From CAYXAA01 sp964462985 (lineage in GTDB: Bacteria > Pseudomonadota > Alphaproteobacteria > Rhizobiales > Stappiaceae), in NCBI GenBank assembly GCA_964462985.1, contig CAYXAA010000002.1:155714-219713 (forward strand): DNA of 64,000 nt, read 5' to 3'. The position numbers were made by a program, and so were the translations under genes. Of this stretch, positions 42,328 to 51,042 are shown in pieces. Under the pieces are notes generated by a model. It worked only from the letters and a program-made list of their open reading frames with translations, did not search any database and was not told the origin of the DNA. How positions within the stretch are numbered: the first letter of the stretch is position 1; each line of letters opens with the position of its first letter.

Positions 42328-43251
42328 ATGCAGACGGATTTCAATGCTCTTGCCGTGTTCGCATTAGTGGCGGAGGAACGGAGTTTTCGCGCGGCTGCCG
42401 CCCGCCTCGGCGTGAGCCGCTCGGCGGTGAGTCAAACGATAAAGCGGCTTGAAGAGAGACTGGGCACCGCGCTGGTCAGACGCACGACCCGCAGCGTCAG
42501 CCTGACCGAGGCCGGCGAACGCCTCCATGAACAGGTTGCGCCCGCCATCGCCGAGATGCGCGCTGCGACCGAAAGAACGGGCAGCCTGAGCGAGCGTCCA
42601 CGCGGGCATTTGCGGTTGGCAGTTTCCTCGATCGCCGAGCATTTCCTGTCGGGACCATTTTTGGCGAGCTTCGCCGAAGCCAATCCCGAGGTACAGCTCT
42701 ATATCAATGTGACCGATGAGGAATTCGACATCGTCGCCGAGGGCTATGACGCCGGCGTCCGTTTGGGAGAGGTGATCGAACAGGACATGATCGCGGTGCC
42801 GGTCGCCGGCAACGAACGTCAGATTGCCGTCTGCTCGCCCGTCTATCGGCGCCTTTTTGGCGTGCCTTCGCATCCTCGAGAGCTCGCTGCACACCGCTGC
42901 ATCGGCTGGCGGCCGGCGCCCAAGGCCGCACCTTACCGCTGGGAGTTTGCCGAGAACGGCAAGGAGTTCAGTGTTGCGGTCGAACCGGAGATCACCACCA
43001 ACGATATGGCGCTGATGATCAAGCTGGCCGTGGCCGGCGCTGGAATCAGCTTCGGCATGGAGGAGAGCTTTCGTGCGTCGATCGAGAGGGGTGAGCTTGT
43101 CCCCCTCCTGGAGGACTTCTGCCCGTACTTTGCCGGCTTCTACCTCTACTATCCGAACCGTCGGAATATTGCGCCCAAGCTACGTGCTTTGATCGACCAC
43201 CTGCGCACCTTCACCGGGCGGCGCCGGCCGGATCGCCGATTGCCGCAGTAG
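42328..43251 (+). CDS. LysR-family transcriptional regulator of the SDR operon
   Basis: A 307-residue regulator with helix-turn-helix (FNALAVFALVAEERSFRAAAARLGVS then SAVSQTIKRLEERLG) and effector domain containing GHLRLAVSSIAEHFL and FDIVAEGYDAGVRLGE. The latter places it in the large subgroup (CrgA/DmlR-like) that often controls adjacent oxidoreductases. It is divergent from the SDR gene, consistent with a quinone- or aldehyde-responsive oxidoreductase switch, which is an inference. Confidence 0.93.
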   Translation: MQTDFNALAVFALVAEERSFRAAAARLGVSRSAVSQTIKRLEERLGTALVRRTTRSVSLTEAGERLHEQVAPAIAEMRAATERTGSLSERPRGHLRLAVSSIAEHFLSGPFLASFAEANPEVQLYINVTDEEFDIVAEGYDAGVRLGEVIEQDMIAVPVAGNERQIAVCSPVYRRLFGVPSHPRELAAHRCIGWRPAPKAAPYRWEFAENGKEFSVAVEPEITTNDMALMIKLAVAGAGISFGMEESFRASIERGELVPLLEDFCPYFAGFYLYYPNRRNIAPKLRALIDHLRTFTGRRRPDRRLPQ

Positions 43252-43281
43252 CCCACTCTGCGCCTTTGCTTCGTTCGCCCG

Positions 43282-44247
43282 TCAAACAAAATCGCGGACA
43301 GGCGTCAAGGCTTCCTCACGGTCGAACCAGCTAACGAGGTTGGCCACGACCAGCCGCGCCACAGCGGCTCGCGCAGGAACAGTTGCCGCCGCCACGTGCG
43401 GCAACGCCGTCACGGTGTCCAGCGCAAGGAGGTCTGCACGAACGGAGGGTTCATTGGCGAACACGTCGAGACCCGCAGCCGCAATCGTCCCATCCTTGAG
43501 GCAGCGCACGAGAGCATCCTCGTCTACAACCGAGCCTCGTCCGACGTTGATCAATACCCCATCGGCGCCGAGAGCGACCAGGACGTCTTCTGTAATCGCC
43601 CTGTCCGTAGCAGCTCCACCCGGCACGACGGCGATGAGCGTGTCAACGCTTTCGGCCAAAGCTCGCAGCGAAGGTTTATAGGAATAAGGGACGTCCGCCA
43701 CCGGGCGGCGGTTGTGATAGGAGACAGGAAGACCGAAGGCCTCTAAGCGCCGCGCGATCGCTAGGCCGATCCTGCCGAGACCCCAGATGCCAACGGATCG
43801 GCCCCGCAGTGTACCGGGCGATAGCGGATAAGCACCCTCGGCTCTCCATTTGCCCTCGCGAAGCCAAGCTTGTGCCTTCGTGAATCTCCGAGTCGCCTCC
43901 AGCAGCAACCAGATCGCAGTGTCTGCGACCTCGTCGTCGAGCACACCCGGTGTGTTTGTCACGATCACACCCCGGTTGGCGGCGTGCACAACATCGATGC
44001 CATCGTAGCCCACGCCGAAGCTTGCGATGATCTCCAGCTTGGGCAGTTTTTCCACAAGTGACCGGGAAATTGATCCGGCGCAGGCGACGCCGCGAATTCC
44101 GGAAAGAACCTCGGGTGCAAGCTTGGGTGCCGTCTTTGCGTCGGCTTCCACCACATCAAAGCATCCAACGAGGCCCCTCGTCACATCCGGGTGCAAGGGC
44201 CCCAATACCAACACTGCAACAGGGCGGGCCGGTGTCGCCTTTTCCAT
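43282..44247 (-). CDS. D-isomer specific 2-hydroxyacid dehydrogenase (glyoxylate/hydroxypyruvate reductase-like)
   Basis: A 321-residue cytosolic enzyme, starting MEKATPARPVAVLVLG with GGAGAA upstream; the longer frame runs into the upstream DctM gene and is rejected. NAD(P)-binding GLGRIGLAIARRLEAFG, catalytic Arg in LINVGRGSVVDED, Glu in VFANEPSV and His in LPHVAAAT are all present. NRR after the second strand (YHNRRPV) favours NADPH. It would interconvert a 2-keto acid and a 2-hydroxy acid. It ends the TRAP/dehydratase operon, so it may act on the product of the enolase-family dehydratase. Confidence 0.92.
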   Translation of the reverse strand: MEKATPARPVAVLVLGPLHPDVTRGLVGCFDVVEADAKTAPKLAPEVLSGIRGVACAGSISRSLVEKLPKLEIIASFGVGYDGIDVVHAANRGVIVTNTPGVLDDEVADTAIWLLLEATRRFTKAQAWLREGKWRAEGAYPLSPGTLRGRSVGIWGLGRIGLAIARRLEAFGLPVSYHNRRPVADVPYSYKPSLRALAESVDTLIAVVPGGAATDRAITEDVLVALGADGVLINVGRGSVVDEDALVRCLKDGTIAAAGLDVFANEPSVRADLLALDTVTALPHVAAATVPARAAVARLVVANLVSWFDREEALTPVRDFV

Positions 44248-44261
44248 TTCTCCGCCGACCC

Positions 44262-45542
44262 TCACCTGATGTTCAGCAGGTGTAGAGAGCCGAGGCTGAT
44301 CATCGGCACATAGGTAATGAGAGCTAAGCAAACGACGATGACGCAGACCAGCGGAACCAGATAAGGAACCATGCGATGCAGAGAAATTGCAGCCACGTTG
44401 GATGCTGCGAATAGATTGACGCCAAAAGGCGGCGTGATCATTCCCATTGCAAGATTGACGATCATGATCATACCGAAATGAACGGGATCGATTCCGTAGC
44501 GCAGGGCGATCGGCGCCAGAATGGGTGCAATCACCACAATCGATGCCGATGTCTCGACGAACATGCCGATCAGGAACAGCAGCAGGTTGACCGCAAGCAG
44601 GAAGGTGAAGCCACTGTCAAAGGTCGCAACAATCCACTCGCTGATGGCTGCAGGTATTCCAGCGCGTGTCAGAATGAAGGAAAAGAGGCCGGCCATCGAT
44701 ATGATGAACATGATGATGGCAGACGATAGGGTTGAGCGCCGCAGCACTGTCATCAAGTCACCCATCGACATTTCGCGGTATACCAGCAAGCTCACCAGAA
44801 GCGCGTAAAACACGGCCACCACGGCGGCTTCCGTAGGCGTGAAGACGCCGCCATAGATGCCGCCGAGAATGATGATCGGCATGGCAAGAGCAAGCAGTGC
44901 TCGCCGCAGGCTGGGAAGAAGCGCCTTCCTTGGCACTTCAGTCTGAACAGGCTGGTGATAGAGCCGTGACCAGACGATCACAAACATTCCCAGCGCGAAG
45001 GCAATCAGGAAACCCGGTCCTAGCCCGGCGATGAACATGTCGCCGACGGGTGCGCTGGCCGAGACCCCGTAGATGATCATCGGGATTGACGGGGGAATGA
45101 CGACGCCAAGTTCAGCTGCGGTCGCCTGAAGGGAAGCAGCGAAGCCAGTCGGGTAGTTCTGCTTCACCATCGCGGGGATCAAGATCGCGCCGATTGCATA
45201 TGTCGTGGCAACGCTCGATCCCGAAACCGCAGCAAAAATCATGCAGACGAGAATGCAGGTCAACGGCAAGCCACCTCGCGTTTCGCCGATGACGCTTTCA
45301 ACCAGGTCTACGAGCCGCGAGGAGATGCCTCCGGCCGCCATGATGTTGCCAGCCAGGATGAAGAAGGGGATCGCCGCGAGCGGGAACTTGTCCAGCGCGA
45401 TGAACGCCTGCTGGGGCACTACGATCAGCGGCAGGTTAGAGAACCCTATCGTTCCGACCACACCGGCCAGACCGATGGCGACTGCCACTGGGACGGACAA
45501 TCCCATTAGGACGACCATCAAGGCAATCATCGTCGGCAACAT
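44262..45542 (-). CDS. TRAP transporter large permease (DctM)
   Basis: A 426-residue membrane protein with about 12 segments, characteristic AIPFFILAGNIMAAGGISSRL, VSGSSVATTYAIGAILIPAMVKQ and MGMITPPFGVNLF. The ATG at 45542 has GGGGG 6 nt upstream; the TTG four codons earlier is rejected. It forms the transport core with DctQ, energised by an ion gradient, taking substrate from DctP. The small-permease gene ends 87 nt upstream. Confidence 0.94.
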   Translation of the reverse strand: MLPTMIALMVVLMGLSVPVAVAIGLAGVVGTIGFSNLPLIVVPQQAFIALDKFPLAAIPFFILAGNIMAAGGISSRLVDLVESVIGETRGGLPLTCILVCMIFAAVSGSSVATTYAIGAILIPAMVKQNYPTGFAASLQATAAELGVVIPPSIPMIIYGVSASAPVGDMFIAGLGPGFLIAFALGMFVIVWSRLYHQPVQTEVPRKALLPSLRRALLALAMPIIILGGIYGGVFTPTEAAVVAVFYALLVSLLVYREMSMGDLMTVLRRSTLSSAIIMFIISMAGLFSFILTRAGIPAAISEWIVATFDSGFTFLLAVNLLLFLIGMFVETSASIVVIAPILAPIALRYGIDPVHFGMIMIVNLAMGMITPPFGVNLFAASNVAAISLHRMVPYLVPLVCVIVVCLALITYVPMISLGSLHLLNIR

Positions 45543-45629
45543 TACGACCCCCAATCCCGCGGTTCGTTCCCGACTCTACGGATGGCTTGTGGTTATGGAC
45601 GGCCGCATGGATCTCCGGCCGTTCCTGGC

Positions 45630-46151
45630 TCAGCCGGCATTCTCGGTCCTTCGATCCGGCTCCCGCTCCGGGTCCAGTGCGTGGGCGGCAAGCGCGAGCG
45701 CGGAAAGCACCGCGCCCGTTGGCAAGGCCGCATAGGCCCACGACGCGGATATTCCCAGTCCCGCGATCGTCTGGAACCGCACCCTCCACACGAGTTCACA
45801 GCCGAACCAGAAAATCACCGCGAGCAATGCGAAGACCGAGACGTGAATGATGGCTCTGACGACGTTGAGAAGACGTCCGGTGCTGACGCTGACGAGCAGG
45901 TCAACCGAGATCAGGGTGCCGGAGCGCATGGCCCCGGCAAGCGCCACGTAGACCATCCAGATCAACGTTGTCTGGATGAGCGGTTCTGACCATGACGATG
46001 GGCTGTGCAGGATGAAGCGCGTGAGGACCTGATAGAAGCCAACGAGGCACGCCAGAGCCAAGCCACAGGTTCCCACGGCGACGGCTGCCTGGGTAATTCG
46101 GCCTTCCATCGCCAGGAAGGCCGAACGCCACGATGAAGCGGAGTCCATCAT
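45630..46151 (-). CDS. TRAP transporter small permease (DctQ)
   Basis: A 173-residue protein with four membrane segments and the DctQ pattern (FYQVLTRFILHSPSSWSEPL; TLIWMVYVALAGAMRSGTLI). It overlaps the binding-protein stop by 4 nt. Its C-terminus is basic and polar (EREPDRRTENAG). It partners with DctM. Confidence 0.92.
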   Translation of the reverse strand: MMDSASSWRSAFLAMEGRITQAAVAVGTCGLALACLVGFYQVLTRFILHSPSSWSEPLIQTTLIWMVYVALAGAMRSGTLISVDLLVSVSTGRLLNVVRAIIHVSVFALLAVIFWFGCELVWRVRFQTIAGLGISASWAYAALPTGAVLSALALAAHALDPEREPDRRTENAG

Positions 46152-47122
46152 TTGGTCTCGTCGATCGCCTTCATCTTGTCCGCGCCGAAACGCTTCGAGA
46201 ATTCCGCATAGATATCATCCAGACTCGCACGGAAGGCGGCCTTGTCGACGTCGGCAACGACCGTCATCCCTTGCGACTTCAGCGTCTCCAGCCCGGAGGT
46301 GAGAACCTTCTCGACCTCTTGACGGTTTCGCACCATTGCATTCTTCGCGGCAGCGACGAATATCTCCTTGTCCTCGTCACTGAGCGAGGAGTAGATCGAC
46401 GGCGAGATCAGCAGGACCAGAGGCGTAAAGGCATGGTCCGTGAGGCTAATGTATTTCTGAACCTCGCCGAAGCGATTGTTGATGATCGCCCCCACGGGAT
46501 TCTCCTGACCGTCGACGACACCCTGTTGAAGCGCGGTGTAGACTTCGGGAATCGCCATTGGCGTCGGCAAAGCGCCCAGCTCGCGCCAGACGGCGATGTG
46601 CATCTCATTCTGCTGCGTCCTAATCTTGAGCCCCTTCACGTCGGCCGGAGCCTTGACGGGTGTCGCATTGTTCGTCAGTTGGCGGAAACCCATGCCGCCG
46701 AAGGCTAGGCCGACAAGGCCGTTCTGCGGAAGCCCGTCAAGTAGTTCCTGGCCGATCGGACCCTCGAGAACCGCCTGCGCATGGTCGAAATCGCGAAACA
46801 GGAACGGTATGTCGAAGATTGCGAACTCGGGAGCGAAATTGACGACGATCGAGGTGCTGACAACAGTCATGTCGACGGTGCCGAGTTGCACGCCTTCGAT
46901 GACCTCGCGATCGCCGCCCAGCGCTCCACCGCCCTGCAGGCGGATCTCGATGCGCCCGTCAGTGTTCTCCTTAACCTCGTCAGCGAACTGTCCCATCGCA
47001 ATCGCTTCGGGCGCGTTGGGACCACCGACGAACCCCAGATTGAGCGTCATTTCAGGAGCGGCCCATGCTGCGGCCGGACACGTGGTCAGGGCGACAGCCG
47101 CTGCAAACAGAAGCTTCTTCAT
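46148..47122 (-). CDS. TRAP transporter periplasmic binding protein (DctP family)
   Basis: A 324-residue receptor with signal peptide MKKLLFAAAVALTTCPAAAWA. DctP landmarks include LNLGFVGGPNAPEAIAMGQFADEV, TDGRIEIRLQGGGALGGDREVIEGVQLG, the substrate-carboxylate region LKIRTQQNEMHIAVWRELGA and PTPMAIPEVYTALQQGVVDGQENP. The arginine in KIRTQQN is the family's carboxylate clamp, so an organic acid, probably a sugar acid, is expected. The ATG at 47122 has GGAGG at suitable distance; a TTG two codons earlier is less likely. Confidence 0.93.
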   Translation of the reverse strand: MKKLLFAAAVALTTCPAAAWAAPEMTLNLGFVGGPNAPEAIAMGQFADEVKENTDGRIEIRLQGGGALGGDREVIEGVQLGTVDMTVVSTSIVVNFAPEFAIFDIPFLFRDFDHAQAVLEGPIGQELLDGLPQNGLVGLAFGGMGFRQLTNNATPVKAPADVKGLKIRTQQNEMHIAVWRELGALPTPMAIPEVYTALQQGVVDGQENPVGAIINNRFGEVQKYISLTDHAFTPLVLLISPSIYSSLSDEDKEIFVAAAKNAMVRNRQEVEKVLTSGLETLKSQGMTVVADVDKAAFRASLDDIYAEFSKRFGADKMKAIDETK

Positions 47123-47158
47123 TTCCAATTTCCTCCACCTTTATTCTGTCATCAGATG

Positions 47159-48313
47159 TCAAGGCTCAAGGACCCAATGGCCCTGAACGTAGTCACCGAG
47201 CCGGTCAATCATGATCCTCATGCCCAAACCCGGACCGTCAGGGATGGCAAGGTTTCCGTCCTCGTCAGGCCGAGGATCGTAAATTCGGTCTCTCAGCGGA
47301 TTGAAGCTCATGTCGTATTCGAAGAGCGGCGCCGACACTTGGCCGCGGCCCGGCGTCAGGACCGCAGTAAACTGAAGACTGGCTAGAAAATTGACGGCTC
47401 CACCCCACACATGGGGAGAAATCGGCACATCGAAGGCATCAGCGAGGCCCATGACCCGCAGGCCCTCGGTCACCCCGCCGCAGATCGCGAGATCGGGTTG
47501 GACCAGGTCGAGCGTGCCGGCGCTCAGGACGTCACGAAACGCCTGGACGCCGCAAAAGGATTCGCCGCCAGCGAGCGCAACCGGCAGCAGCTCGGCTAGC
47601 CGGCGATAGCCGGGAAGATCATCATGCCGCAACGGCTCCTCGAGCCAGGCGAGATTTGCCGCCTCGGCCTTGTCGGCCAACCGTATCGAATCCCGCACGG
47701 TAGACGATTCATTCAGATCCGCCATCAGCAGCGCCGCATCTCCAAGAATGCCGCGCGCCTGCCGAATCGCGCCCAGATCTGCCTCAAGACCGATCCCTAT
47801 CCGGATCTTGACTGCGGTAAAGCCATCTTTGGCGTAGCGTGCGACCTCTTGCTCGAAGCCGCGATATCGATCACCACCGGCAGGCAGGAGCGGTCCGCTC
47901 GCATAGGCGCGCACGCGGTCGCGCACAGCGCCACCCAATAGCGCGTGCAGTGGCCGGCCAGTCAATTGACCCAGTGCATCCCACATCGCGATGTCGAGCG
48001 CGCTGACAGCCATGTGAACCTGCCCGCGACGGTCCGGGACAGCTGCCTGCATCAGCCTGGAGTGTGCGCTTCGCGGGTTCGCAACGTCGGCCCCCAGCAG
48101 CATCGGCCCGAGCATCGACCGGATCATGGCGCTGGCCGCTGCTGGATAAGCCCAGGTTTCTCCCCAACCCTCGTGGCCGGACGCCGTCACGATCTTGACC
48201 AGAAGGGTCGAACGCTCGCTGAAGACCCGAAGCGCATTACCCGCGATGGTTGGCATCGCGCAGCGCAACTCAAATCCCTCGATCCTGACGATGCGACCTT
48301 CCGAATGCGGCAC
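47159..48313 (-). CDS. enolase-superfamily dehydratase (mandelate racemase subgroup)
   Basis: A 384-residue enzyme from the GTG at 48313, preceded by GGAGGGG. The capping domain starts at RIVRIEGFELRCAMP; the frame extends 62 codons upstream without homology. Barrel residues are Lys169-x-Arg171 (VKIRIG), metal ligands Asp199 (ADLNES), Glu225/226 (WLEEPL) and Glu251 (GGESF), then Asp274 and His301 (SPHVWGG), the His/Asp dyad of the mandelate racemase subgroup. Members dehydrate acid sugars or epimerise hydroxyacids. The KxR in place of KxK or KxH is a variant. It leads a TRAP importer operon, supporting acid-sugar breakdown. Confidence 0.9.
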   Translation of the reverse strand: MPHSEGRIVRIEGFELRCAMPTIAGNALRVFSERSTLLVKIVTASGHEGWGETWAYPAAASAMIRSMLGPMLLGADVANPRSAHSRLMQAAVPDRRGQVHMAVSALDIAMWDALGQLTGRPLHALLGGAVRDRVRAYASGPLLPAGGDRYRGFEQEVARYAKDGFTAVKIRIGIGLEADLGAIRQARGILGDAALLMADLNESSTVRDSIRLADKAEAANLAWLEEPLRHDDLPGYRRLAELLPVALAGGESFCGVQAFRDVLSAGTLDLVQPDLAICGGVTEGLRVMGLADAFDVPISPHVWGGAVNFLASLQFTAVLTPGRGQVSAPLFEYDMSFNPLRDRIYDPRPDEDGNLAIPDGPGLGMRIMIDRLGDYVQGHWVLEP

Positions 48314-48403
48314 ATGCCCCTCCCCACCTTGCAAGCCCCTGCATAGCCATTTAGGCTTTCCGCAACAAATGAGATTTTTTCTGAGGATTGATTTGGATTT
48401 CCT

Positions 48404-49312
48404 ATGAGTCGAATTTCGCTTGCCCAGATTGAAGCTTTCTACTGGACAGCCACGCTCGGCTCGGTCGAAAAGGCCGCGCGGAAGTTGAATTTGTCGCAAC
48501 CATCGATTTCGCTAAGGCTGAAAGCGATGGAAGACCATGTCGGCACACCTCTTTTCGAACGCGTGGGCCGGGGAATTCGCCCGTCGCCAAACGGACATTC
48601 GTTGCTGGGCGAGGCGCAGAGTATCCTTGAAGCGGTCCAACGGATTTCCAGCCGGTTCCGCGTTGCCGACGTGCGCGGCACCATCCGCGTCGGCTTTGCT
48701 GAGGGTTTTGCCGTGATCTGCCTCGCACCGATCCTCAAGGCGGTTCACGACCTCTACCCCGACCTCCATCCGGAAGTGGTTGTCTCAACCACAGCCTCGG
48801 TCGAGCCGGATCTCCATGAACACAAGCTAGACCTGGGCTTTCTGGTAGAGCCCGTCGACCACGACGGATTTACGCTTGTACCATTAGGATCTCAGGAAAC
48901 GGCATGGATCGCGGCATCGTCATGGGATCTGCCACCCGTTGTGACGCCTCATGACCTTGTTGGCCATCCGATCATTTCCAATCCGGTCGGCAGCATCAAT
49001 TATCGCCAGGTTGTTGGATGGTTCGGCAGCGCCGGACTCGTTCCGACGCGCGTGGACATCTGCAATAGCGTCTCTATGCTCGCCCACCTGGTGAGCAACG
49101 GCGTCGCCATCGGCGTCTACCCGAACAAGATGGCGGATAATGAGGTTCTCCAAGGTAGGGTGCGTATCCTCACGACCGTGCCACCAATCGCGGATACACC
49201 GATCTTCGCCAAGTTCAGAACGAACGAAGACAGCAACAACATTCGCGCCTTCTTGAACACGGCGCGTCAGGTGCTATCCGGCATGGATTACCTCAAGGCC
49301 ATTCCAAGCTGA
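48404..49312 (+). CDS. LysR-family transcriptional regulator of the TRAP/dehydratase operon
   Basis: A 302-residue regulator with helix-turn-helix (SLAQIEAFYWTATLGSVEKAA, then QPSISLRLKAMEDHVG) and LysR effector domain. It is divergent from the dehydratase gene across 90 bp; AAGCC (48333-48337) and GGCTT (48354-48358) form a loose inverted repeat there. The 'YWTATLGS' opening is typical of TRAP/organic-acid-linked LysR proteins. It probably senses the imported acid. Confidence 0.92.
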   Translation: MSRISLAQIEAFYWTATLGSVEKAARKLNLSQPSISLRLKAMEDHVGTPLFERVGRGIRPSPNGHSLLGEAQSILEAVQRISSRFRVADVRGTIRVGFAEGFAVICLAPILKAVHDLYPDLHPEVVVSTTASVEPDLHEHKLDLGFLVEPVDHDGFTLVPLGSQETAWIAASSWDLPPVVTPHDLVGHPIISNPVGSINYRQVVGWFGSAGLVPTRVDICNSVSMLAHLVSNGVAIGVYPNKMADNEVLQGRVRILTTVPPIADTPIFAKFRTNEDSNNIRAFLNTARQVLSGMDYLKAIPS

Positions 49313-49538
49313 CGTCGTGCCGGTACCCCGCTCAGGCTTCAATCGCGACCGGGTCGAGTCCAAATACCCAATGTTCGAGACGCCTTCCGCTTGGATGGTG
49401 CAACCGAAGCGCTGGTGAAACCACGATGACCTGAGGGTTCCCGGGTGCACGGAAGTTGACTGCAAAGCATCGACTGAGGGCAGATGGTTCACCGCCTCAG
49501 TCCTTCCTTTCGTCTGCGCCCAATGCTCCAATGCACAC

Positions 49539-50189
49539 ATGATTCACTCGATCACCCCCCGCCCCACCCGCCGACAGCGGAAACAGGATGACAGCACACG
49601 CGACGACCCTGTCGTCACGCCCTTCAAGGTGCGCGGCAGCGGTGCACTGAACTGGCTCAGATGGCGGCGGCGCTGGGTGTCAGTCTGGCTCGGCGAAGGT
49701 GTCCTCCATGTCGCTACACGATCGGACCGACCGCTGGCTGTCCCAGTCGACCGAATTCGCCACATCCTCATCGGCCGGGAGCCCTTTCGCTTCGCCACCG
49801 GCTACCGCCTTGAAATCTGGCCAGAGAATGGCCGCTCGATTATCCTCACCGCATTTGAAGGTCGCGACGAGATGCCGGATTTCATGGCGCTAGTGCGCGG
49901 CCTCGCAATCGTACTGGAGCGGCACGGCGCGCTCGATCGAATGAGGATAGGCCTGCCCCCACTTTACGCGCTGGGCATCCCGACTCTTGTCTTTGTTTGC
50001 CTTTATGGCTCCATCAGGCTCGCCATCTGGAGTGAAGGCCACATCGTCGCGGCTCTGCAGGATGAACTCTTGACGGCATTTGCGGCACTTGTCATCGCAC
50101 TGATCCCGACCTGCTGGACCATTCGACAAGGCTTCCACCGCCGCCTCAACGCGCTTTCTGAACTCGATCGCGTCTTCGGCCGCAATTAG
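49539..50189 (+). CDS. hypothetical membrane-anchored protein with a PH-like N-terminal half
   Basis: A 216-residue protein I cannot assign to a family. Residues 35-125 are a soluble beta-rich segment (RRRWVSVWLGEGVLHVATRS, PVDRIRHILIGREPFRF, YRLEIWPENGRSIILTAFEG) resembling bacterial PH-like domains. Two hydrophobic segments follow (about 143-165 and 177-195), and the C-terminus is basic. No operon partner is seen, and the Shine-Dalgarno is poor. The preceding 226 bp and following 291 bp contain no other gene. Codon pattern and length favour a real gene. Confidence 0.6.
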   Translation: MIHSITPRPTRRQRKQDDSTRDDPVVTPFKVRGSGALNWLRWRRRWVSVWLGEGVLHVATRSDRPLAVPVDRIRHILIGREPFRFATGYRLEIWPENGRSIILTAFEGRDEMPDFMALVRGLAIVLERHGALDRMRIGLPPLYALGIPTLVFVCLYGSIRLAIWSEGHIVAALQDELLTAFAALVIALIPTCWTIRQGFHRRLNALSELDRVFGRN

Positions 50190-50480
50190 GTCCGGGGTCT
50201 CGCCTGTGCCTCTCTCAGATGAAGTGCAGAGCGCAACCTGATTGTCATGTAAACTGCACGCCCAGTCTTACCGGACAACCTGACGCTTAGCCGCGACACG
50301 AAGGTCCCTTGACTGGCGCGGGTCGGATGACCATGTCAGATTTGTCATGCTGGGGCTTCGGATCACCGACCTCGACCATCAGAATATGCCGCCGGCAGAT
50401 GGTGTACGGCGGAGCCGGAACGAGTGCACGTCCCTTCGAGGCTCAAGCCGTTGCATGACTTCCCTAGAACGGAGGTAGAG
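50190..50480. promoter_or_regulatory. 291-bp region upstream of the ribosome hibernation factor
   Basis: No ORF could be supported. It should contain the hpf promoter. I checked for the EcfG motif: GGAAC occurs at 50417-50421 but no correctly spaced TT follows, and no FNR/FixK box is visible. A TTGACT near 50310 could be a sigma-70 -35 element, without a convincing -10. Confidence 0.3.
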
Positions 50481-50840
50481 ATGAGGGCTGTTTCCAAGAA
50501 CCCCGTCATCACGGTCCAGAGCGCGAGTGTCGATCTCGGAGACGTCCTGCCGCAGCGGGCAAGGGAGTCCGTCCTGCGGGTGGCGAGAAAGTACTTCGGA
50601 CGATTAAACGCGGCGTCCGTTTACTTCCACCGCGAGGGACCAAACTTTCGCTGCACGGTCAATGTACAGATGGGTAGGCTTGGGACATTCACAGGCGAGG
50701 CGGTCAACGAGGACTGCTATCTGGCCCTCGATGAGGCCGTCGACAAGGTCGCTACGCAGCTTCGGCGCAGAAAGCGCGCGCTGCGCGATACCAAACCGGT
50801 CAATGTCAAGGCCGGCATTCTCGAGGGCCTTCGTGCGTGA
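50481..50840 (+). CDS. hpf: short ribosome hibernation promoting factor / S30EA-type protein
   Basis: A 119-residue cytosolic protein. The ATG at 50481 has a clear GGAGG; 19 upstream codons in frame are not conserved-looking. The S30AE domain shows ESVLRVARKYFGRLNAASVYFHREGPNFRCTVNV, GEAVNEDCYLALDEAVDKVATQLRRRKRAL. It lacks the C-terminal dimerisation domain of long HPF, so it is of the short HPF/RaiA type that binds the decoding region of 30S and stops translation in stationary phase. Alphaproteobacteria usually carry one long HPF near rpoN, so a second, short copy in accessory DNA is notable. No operon partners. Confidence 0.82.
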   Translation: MRAVSKNPVITVQSASVDLGDVLPQRARESVLRVARKYFGRLNAASVYFHREGPNFRCTVNVQMGRLGTFTGEAVNEDCYLALDEAVDKVATQLRRRKRALRDTKPVNVKAGILEGLRA

Positions 50841-51042
50841 AGGGCCTTGTCTTGCTGCTGAATTCGGCGGGCCGCCGCCGCAGACAGAGCTTGTCGGGCT
50901 CAGTATCGCAGGCATAGCTGCACCATACGCTACTTGATGAGAACCTTTCTGGGCGAGTTCGCAGAAATAGGCCGGACTCGTCCAGGATTTCATACATCGT
51001 CGTTCCAGACAGACAGTATCGGGCAGCTGTTGAGATGGTGCC

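Noticed and set aside
49274..49540. Leftward 88-codon frame in the gap after the LysR gene
   Set aside because: No Shine-Dalgarno or recognisable family; could be a gene remnant but nothing supports that.
50417..50421. GGAAC upstream of hpf as a general-stress promoter
   Set aside because: No TT at 18 or 19 nt downstream; the nearest CGTT is 27 nt away. It does not fit the spacing.
50441..50455. Sigma-54-like sequence upstream of hpf (GG...GC)
   Set aside because: Spacing between GG and GC is 11 instead of 10 and the flanks do not match TGGCAC/TTGC.
50806..51042. Possible gene fragment between hpf and atzF
   Set aside because: Short frames only, overlapping hpf; no transposase or tRNA feature seen. 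Treated as non-coding.
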